From: Tepidamorphus gemmatus
GTDB taxonomy: Bacteria; Pseudomonadota; Alphaproteobacteria; Rhizobiales; Tepidamorphaceae
Reading direction: 5' to 3'
DNA length: 64,000 nucleotides
NCBI RefSeq assembly: GCF_004346195.1
Contig: NZ_SMAK01000001.1
Location: 124,001 to 188,000 of the forward strand
This document shows, piece by piece, positions 59,538 through 64,000 of this stretch (positions are counted from its first letter, which is position 1; each line of letters begins with the position of its first letter). The position numbers and the translations under genes are program-made. The notes beneath the pieces are model-generated. The model worked only from the letters and a program-made list of their open reading frames with translations, had not been told where the DNA came from and ran no database searches.

Positions 59538-59566
59538 AGGCCCGGCGATCCTCGATCGCCGGGCCT
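59538..59566 (+). terminator. Terminator after cspA
   Basis: A perfect 13-bp stem, AGGCCCGGCGATC (59538-59550) with GATCGCCGGGCCT (59554-59566), loop CTC, then TGTT. The rest of the 306-bp gap 59499-59804 holds a 14-bp tandem duplication (CCGGTTCATCGCAG twice, from 59580) and the oxidase/pnt promoter; no gene. Confidence 0.8.
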
Positions 59567-59737
59567 TGTTCATTGCGGCCCGGTTCATCGCAGCCGGTTC
59601 ATCGCAGCACTTGTCTTCCCATGCCTGCGGCGATCGGTCGGCCTGCGCCCGGTCTGGCCCGCCCTGGTTGCCGCGGCCGCAGCCTCGCGGTCGGCAGCTT
59701 CCTTGGCAGGACGCAACGCCTGCGATCGCGCCGCATT

Positions 59738-59765
59738 GCCCTCGCCCGCTGCTCTGCTATAAGAG
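59738..59765 (+). promoter_or_regulatory. Promoter of the oxidase subunit IV-pnt operon
   Basis: TTGCCC (59738-59743), 16 bp, TATAAG (59760-59765); start near 59772, about 33 nt before the first gene. Confidence 0.5.
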
Positions 59766-59804
59766 CGCCTGATCCGAAAACCTCTCCATACGCGGGGGAC
59801 GAGA

Positions 59805-60077
59805 ATGGCGAGCCAAACCGAATCGAGCATGGATTACGAGGCACATCGGGAGACCTATGCCGGCTTCGTCCATCTCACGGTTCTCGGCACGGCCTTCTGC
59901 GCCGTGGTGGTGATCATGCTGGCCATCGGCGGCGTCGGTGGTTCTTGGGGGCTGGCCGCGCTCGGCATCGTGCTGGCGATCATTGCCACGGCGGTTGGCG
60001 CGATGGCGAATGGCTCGGTGATTCCGCTCGTCGCGACCACGCTTCTTATCCTCGTTCTCAAACTCCTGCTCGGCTAG
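59805..60077 (+). CDS. aa3-type cytochrome c oxidase subunit IV-like protein
   Basis: The 90-residue product begins with a short soluble part (DYEAHRETYAGFVHLT), the signature of the small subunit IV family of bacterial aa3 oxidases, then two or three membrane helices. The known subunit of Rhodobacter/Paracoccus has only one helix, so this longer form may be a fused relative. It lies directly before the transhydrogenase genes, a conserved order in Alphaproteobacteria. ATG 59805 follows GGGGGA. Confidence 0.87.
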   Translation: MASQTESSMDYEAHRETYAGFVHLTVLGTAFCAVVVIMLAIGGVGGSWGLAALGIVLAIIATAVGAMANGSVIPLVATTLLILVLKLLLG

Positions 60078-60155
60078 GCCACTGACGAAACGGTCGTGGT
60101 GCCCGTGTCCAGCGCACGGGTGAGCGGTGTCGGACGAGCCCAGGTGGAGGGGCGC

Positions 60156-61295
60156 ATGAAGATTGCCGTCGTCAGCGAGACCGACACGTCGGAGCCGCGC
60201 GTCGCGGCGACGCCGGAGACGGTCAGGAAGTTCGTCGGCCTGGGCGCTGACGTTTCGGTTCAGGCCGGTGCCGGCGTACGCTCGAGCATCCCGGACGAGG
60301 CCTACAAGGAGGCCGGCGCCACCGTTGCCAAGACACTGGACGCGGTTCTCAAGGATGCGGATGTCGTCCTGAAGGTCCGTCGCCCCGTCGCAGCCGAGCT
60401 GAAGAAGCTCAAGCCCGGGGCTGCCGTGATCGGGATGATGGATCCTTACGGCAACGAGGCTGCGCTCGCCGAAATCGCCGCGACCGGGGTGGTCGCCTTC
60501 GCGATGGAGCTGATGCCGCGCATCACCCGTGCGCAGGTCATGGACGTACTGTCGAGCCAGGCCAATCTCGCCGGCTACCGCGCGGTGATCGACGCCGCCG
60601 CCGAATTCGACCGGGCGTTGCCGATGATGATGACCGCGGCAGGCACCGTGCCGGCCGCACGCGTGTTCGTGATGGGCGCCGGCGTTGCCGGCCTGCAGGC
60701 CATCGCCACCGCCCGCCGGCTCGGCGCGGTGGTGACCGCGACGGACGTGCGCCCCGCGGCGAAGGAACAGGTCGAGTCGCTGGGGGCCAAGTTCATCGCC
60801 GTCGAGGACGACGAGTTCCGCCAGGCCGAGACCGCCGGCGGCTATGCCAAGGAGATGTCGAAGGAGTATCAGGCCAAACAGGCCGAACTGATCGCCTCGC
60901 ACATTGCCAAGCAGGACATTGTCATTACCACGGCGCTGATCCCCGGTCGGCCGGCGCCGCGACTGGTGTCGTCGGCGATGGTCGCGTCGATGAGGCCGGG
61001 TTCCGTACTGGTCGATCTGGCCGTCGAGCGGGGCGGCAACATCGAGGGCGTCGTGCCCGGCGAGGTGGTGACCGTCAATGGTGTGAAGATCGTTGGCCAT
61101 CTCAATATGGCCGGGCGGATCGCGACGACGGCGTCGAGCCTCTATGCCCGCAACCTGTTCGCCTTCGTCGAGACGCTGATCGACAGGGAGAAGAAGGCGC
61201 TCGCCATCAACTGGGACGACGAACTGGTCAAGGCGACGGCGCTGACGCGCGACGGCGCCGTTGTGCATCCGTCCTTCATTGCCAAGGGGGAGTAG
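60156..61295 (+). CDS. pntAA: NAD(P) transhydrogenase subunit alpha, part 1 (domain I)
   Basis: The 379-residue soluble subunit is the NAD(H)-binding dI of proton-translocating transhydrogenase. It has the alanine-dehydrogenase-like start MKIAVVSETDTSEPRVAATPE-type pattern and the Rossmann motif GAGVAGLQA, plus the MDVLSSQANLAGYRA stretch. ATG 60156 has GGAGGGG upstream, and the open frame before it is unlikely to be used. PntA is split in this lineage: the membrane part is the next gene, 6 bp after this stop. Confidence 0.93.
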   Translation: MKIAVVSETDTSEPRVAATPETVRKFVGLGADVSVQAGAGVRSSIPDEAYKEAGATVAKTLDAVLKDADVVLKVRRPVAAELKKLKPGAAVIGMMDPYGNEAALAEIAATGVVAFAMELMPRITRAQVMDVLSSQANLAGYRAVIDAAAEFDRALPMMMTAAGTVPAARVFVMGAGVAGLQAIATARRLGAVVTATDVRPAAKEQVESLGAKFIAVEDDEFRQAETAGGYAKEMSKEYQAKQAELIASHIAKQDIVITTALIPGRPAPRLVSSAMVASMRPGSVLVDLAVERGGNIEGVVPGEVVTVNGVKIVGHLNMAGRIATTASSLYARNLFAFVETLIDREKKALAINWDDELVKATALTRDGAVVHPSFIAKGE

Positions 61296-61301
61296 TCCGA
61301 G

Positions 61302-61748
61302 ATGACGCCGGAACAGGCTGTCGAGCGCGCCGAGAAGCTCGCCGATATAGCCCGCAAGGCCGCGGAAGCGGCCGAACGGCATGCCGAGGCGGTGGCCCAG
61401 TCGGTCGCTGCGGCCGCGCATGTGACGACCGGGGCGGGGATAGATCCCTTCGTCTTCCAGCTGTCGATCTTCGTGCTCGCCGTGTTCGTCGGCTACTACG
61501 TGGTGTGGTCGGTGACGCCGGCGCTGCACACGCCGCTGATGTCGGTGACCAACGCGATTTCCTCGGTGATCGTCGTCGGCGCGCTGCTGGCGGTCGGCGT
61601 CTCCGCCGCCGGTGCCCTCGACAGCAGTGGTCCACTGTGGGCCAAGACGCTCGGCTTCATCGCGCTGGTACTCGCGTCGGTGAACATCTTCGGCGGTTTC
61701 CTCGTCACCCAGCGGATGCTCGGTATGTACAAGAAGAAGAGCAGGTGA
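61302..61748 (+). CDS. pntAB: NAD(P) transhydrogenase subunit alpha, part 2 (membrane)
   Basis: The 148-residue protein is the short membrane component. After a charged helix rich in Ala/Glu (5-40) come four membrane segments, with the family core [20 protein letters not shown]. It ends in a basic tail MYKKKSR. It begins 6 bp after pntAA and 10 bp before pntB, so the three are co-translated. Confidence 0.94.
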   Translation: MTPEQAVERAEKLADIARKAAEAAERHAEAVAQSVAAAAHVTTGAGIDPFVFQLSIFVLAVFVGYYVVWSVTPALHTPLMSVTNAISSVIVVGALLAVGVSAAGALDSSGPLWAKTLGFIALVLASVNIFGGFLVTQRMLGMYKKKSR

Positions 61749-61758
61749 GGACAGGGCG

Positions 61759-63153
61759 ATGAGCGCAGATATCACCGCCATCCTCTACCTGGTCTCCGCG
61801 GTCCTGTTCATCCTGGCGCTGCGGGGCCTGTCGAACCCGGAGACCTCCAGGCAGGGCAACATCTTCGGCATGGTCGGCATGGCGATCGCCATCCTCACCA
61901 CGCTGTTCCTGGCCAGGCCGACGGGTTTCGGCACGTGGGCGCTGATCGTCGTCGGCATCGCGGCCGGCGGCGGCGTCGGCGCCACCATCGCCCGGCGCAT
62001 CCCGATGACGGCGATGCCTCAGCTCGTCGCGGCCTTCCATTCACTGGTTGGCCTGGCCGCGGTGATGGTCGCCGCGGCGGCGCTGTATGCGCCGCAAGCC
62101 TTCGGCATCGGCACGCCGGGAGCCATCCACGGGGCGAGCCTCGTCGAAATGTCGATCGGTACCGCGATCGGCGCGATCACCTTCACCGGCTCGATCATCG
62201 CCTTCCTGAAGCTCGACGGACGGATGAGCGGAAAACCGATCATGCTGCCGGCCCGGCACCTGATCAACATCGCCCTGGCGGTCGCGATGGTCGTGCTGGT
62301 GATCGCCTTCACACGCACGGAGAGCCACGCGGCATTCTGGGTAATCACGCTGATCGCGCTCGCCTTCGGCATCCTGCTGATCATCCCGATCGGCGGGGCC
62401 GACATGCCGGTGGTGGTGTCGATGCTCAACTCCTATTCGGGGTGGGCGGCGGCCGGCATCGGCTTCACGCTCGGCAACACCGCGCTGATCATCACCGGCG
62501 CGCTGGTAGGCTCGTCGGGCGCCATTCTCAGCTACATCATGTGCAAGGGGATGAACCGGTCGTTCATCTCCGTGATCCTCGGCGGATTTGGCGGCGAGTC
62601 GGCCGGCCCGGCCGGTGGCGCCGAGCAGCGACCGGTGAAGCAGGGATCGGCCGAAGACGCGGCCTTCCTGATGAAGAACGCCAGCAAGGTGATCATCGTG
62701 CCGGGCTACGGCATGGCGGTCGCCCAGGCGCAGCACGCGCTGCGCGAGATGGCCGACAAGCTGAAGGCGGAAGGCGTCGACGTACGCTATGCCATCCACC
62801 CGGTCGCCGGGCGCATGCCCGGTCACATGAACGTGCTGCTCGCCGAGGCGAATGTCCCATATGACGAGGTGTTCGAACTCGAGGACATCAATTCCGAGTT
62901 CGCCCAGGCCGACGTCGCGTTCGTGATCGGCGCCAACGACGTGACCAACCCGTCGGCGCGAGACGATCCGTCCTCGCCGATCTACGGCATGCCAATTCTC
63001 GACGTCGACAAGGCGAAGACCGTGCTGTTCGTCAAGCGCTCGCTCGCCTCGGGATATGCCGGCATCGACAATACCCTGTTCTACAAGGACAACACGATGA
63101 TGCTGTTCGGCGACGCCAAGAAGATGGTCGAAGAGATCGTCAAGGCGTTGTGA
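61759..63153 (+). CDS. pntB: NAD(P) transhydrogenase subunit beta
   Basis: The 464-residue subunit has about nine membrane helices forming the proton path (domain II) and a C-terminal NADP(H)-binding domain III from about residue 290 with VPGYGMAVAQAQHA, HPVAGRMPGHMNVLLAE and GANDVTNPSAR. The complex uses the proton gradient to make NADPH from NADH, supplying reductive steps such as GOGAT. Length is normal. Confidence 0.96.
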   Translation: MSADITAILYLVSAVLFILALRGLSNPETSRQGNIFGMVGMAIAILTTLFLARPTGFGTWALIVVGIAAGGGVGATIARRIPMTAMPQLVAAFHSLVGLAAVMVAAAALYAPQAFGIGTPGAIHGASLVEMSIGTAIGAITFTGSIIAFLKLDGRMSGKPIMLPARHLINIALAVAMVVLVIAFTRTESHAAFWVITLIALAFGILLIIPIGGADMPVVVSMLNSYSGWAAAGIGFTLGNTALIITGALVGSSGAILSYIMCKGMNRSFISVILGGFGGESAGPAGGAEQRPVKQGSAEDAAFLMKNASKVIIVPGYGMAVAQAQHALREMADKLKAEGVDVRYAIHPVAGRMPGHMNVLLAEANVPYDEVFELEDINSEFAQADVAFVIGANDVTNPSARDDPSSPIYGMPILDVDKAKTVLFVKRSLASGYAGIDNTLFYKDNTMMLFGDAKKMVEEIVKAL

Positions 63154-63346
63154 GGCACGTTGCGGCCGGCGGCCGGGATTTCGGTCGCCGGCACGCTGCC
63201 GAGATCCGGGGGCAGGGCTGGGGCGCTGACGGGCGGATGTCCCGATACGGCCGGATCCGGTAACGGAAACTTATGCTTCCCCGCATATATTGCGCCCTCG
63301 ATGCGGCGCTGTGCATGGGGCATGGTGTCCTTGCAAGGGGGGCAGC

Positions 63347-64000
63347 ATGTCCGGGCTCGAAGCGCTGCGCTGGTTCGCGGCGGCAATCCTGGCGGCAATC
63401 GTCGCAGTTGCCGGCCAGAATGAGGCCGAAGCGGCCAACAATCTCGGCCTGAAGACGTTCCCGTTGACCATCGTCAACAATTCCGGACTGGCCCAGGACA
63501 TGTATGTCTATATCTGGGCTCAGTACGACAACAAGTACTACTATATCTCGAACGTCCAAGGCGACATGACGCAGTTCAGGTCGACGAAAGGCAGGTTCGC
63601 CAGTTTCGGGATCAATGCCGGGACTGCGAAGCGCTTCGTGGTACAACTGCCTCAGCTGTCAGCGGCCCGCGTGACGATTTCCTATGACAAGCCGATGCAG
63701 GTCCTGGTGTCGGCCGCAGGGGCGCCGTCGACGCCGATCGGCTGGTCCAAGTCGGACCCCAACCTCGACACGCTGTTCGACTGGTTCGAATACACCTGGG
63801 CGGATGTCGCTCCCGGTTCGCTTCCGGCGCTTCCGGCCAACTCGACCAGCCTCAATACCAATGCGACGCAGGTCGACATGTTCGGGCTGCCGATGATGAT
63901 CCGGATGACCGGTGTCGATCCCAACAACAAGCCGCAGACGACGGCGGCGGGCTTCAGCACGCCCGACGCGCGCCGCAGCATCGTGACGGCGATGGCCAGG
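63347..64000 (+). CDS. Secreted GH64-like (beta-1,3-glucanase/thaumatin-like) protein, N-terminal part
   Basis: An open frame from ATG 63347 runs off the window end (218 codons seen). It has a signal peptide (about 1-29) and then the GH64 beta-1,3-glucanase pattern: FPLTIVNNSGLAQDMYVYIW, LDTLFDWFEYTW and NATQVDMFGLPMMI. Families GH64/thaumatin-like cleave laminarin or bind glucans; whether catalytic residues are present lies beyond what is visible. Base composition is lower in GC than its neighbours (many TAC, TAT, AAC codons), consistent with acquisition. GGGGGG precedes the start by 3-4 bp. It is separated from pntB by 193 bp. Confidence 0.8.
   Translation, partial: MSGLEALRWFAAAILAAIVAVAGQNEAEAANNLGLKTFPLTIVNNSGLAQDMYVYIWAQYDNKYYYISNVQGDMTQFRSTKGRFASFGINAGTAKRFVVQLPQLSAARVTISYDKPMQVLVSAAGAPSTPIGWSKSDPNLDTLFDWFEYTWADVAPGSLPALPANSTSLNTNATQVDMFGLPMMIRMTGVDPNNKPQTTAAGFSTPDARRSIVTAMAR

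Overview
The window reads as a high-GC chromosomal segment from an alphaproteobacterium, most likely of the order Hyphomicrobiales (Rhizobiales). Lineage-typical genes support this: CpdR, GapR (DUF2312), an AcpXL/LpxXL very-long-chain fatty-acid cluster for lipid A, split PntA subunits beside an aa3-oxidase subunit IV-like protein, and a small RNA with the features of the alphaproteobacterial suhB/alpha-r8 (MmgR) family. No insertion sequence, prophage, integrase or CRISPR array was seen. Genes are densely packed with many 1-17 bp overlaps. Genus cannot be assigned from sequence reading alone.

Layout. 1-2.6 kb: the end of a branched-chain-type ABC uptake locus (binding protein tail, LivF-type ATPase, PaaK-like acyl-CoA ligase). 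2.7-6.8 kb: an unknown membrane protein, a UshA-like nucleotidase with an altered metal site, and ferrochelatase. 6.9-10.2 kb: a QmcA/NfeD pair, then a PomA/MotA-MotB stator-like pair on the opposite strand. 10.3-16.3 kb: envelope sugar genes (kdsD, a beta-barrel protein, galU, galE) and a DUF459 protein. 16.6-22.8 kb: glutamate synthase gltB-gltD. 23.2-25.9 kb: a bufferin-type RiPP operon (DUF2282 precursor, DUF692 modifying enzyme, DUF2063 partner, DoxX-like membrane protein). 25.9-31.2 kb: an aldolase, an Hsp20 gene with a likely RpoH promoter and structured leader, a lysophospholipase-like hydrolase, hisN and an MFS transporter. 31.3-33 kb: the candidate sRNA, an N-formylglutamate amidohydrolase and cpdR. 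33-39.2 kb: the seven-gene acpXL-fabZ-fabF2-fabF1-fabG-adh-lpxXL cluster. 39.4-42.2 kb: tRNA-Val, a DedA/YqaA-like protein, the zinc-free L36 gene behind a possible attenuator, a TPR protein and a hydrolase. 42.1-46.5 kb: pyruvate kinase, DUF1036, glycerate kinase and an EamA transporter. 46.6-48.1 kb: a second N-formylglutamate amidohydrolase, DUF1244 and gapR. 48.2-52.1 kb: two cell-wall proteins (M15/DUF882 and an L,D-transpeptidase). 52.2-59.5 kb: a sigma-54 response regulator, then an oligoendopeptidase, a 58-residue membrane protein, a DUF3445 haem enzyme, an ABC1 kinase, a UPF0126 channel-like protein and a cold-shock protein. 59.8-63.2 kb: oxidase subunit IV-like and the proton-translocating transhydrogenase (pntAA-pntAB-pntB). 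The window ends inside a secreted GH64-like protein.

How they work together. The main themes are envelope building (Kdo, UDP-sugars, modified lipid A, peptidoglycan cross-linking), redox and nitrogen metabolism (transhydrogenase supplying NADPH, glutamate synthase using it), stress and metal defence (bufferin operon, Hsp20, SPFH/NfeD) and cell-cycle or nucleoid control (CpdR, GapR). All functions are inferred from sequence reading; no database search was run.
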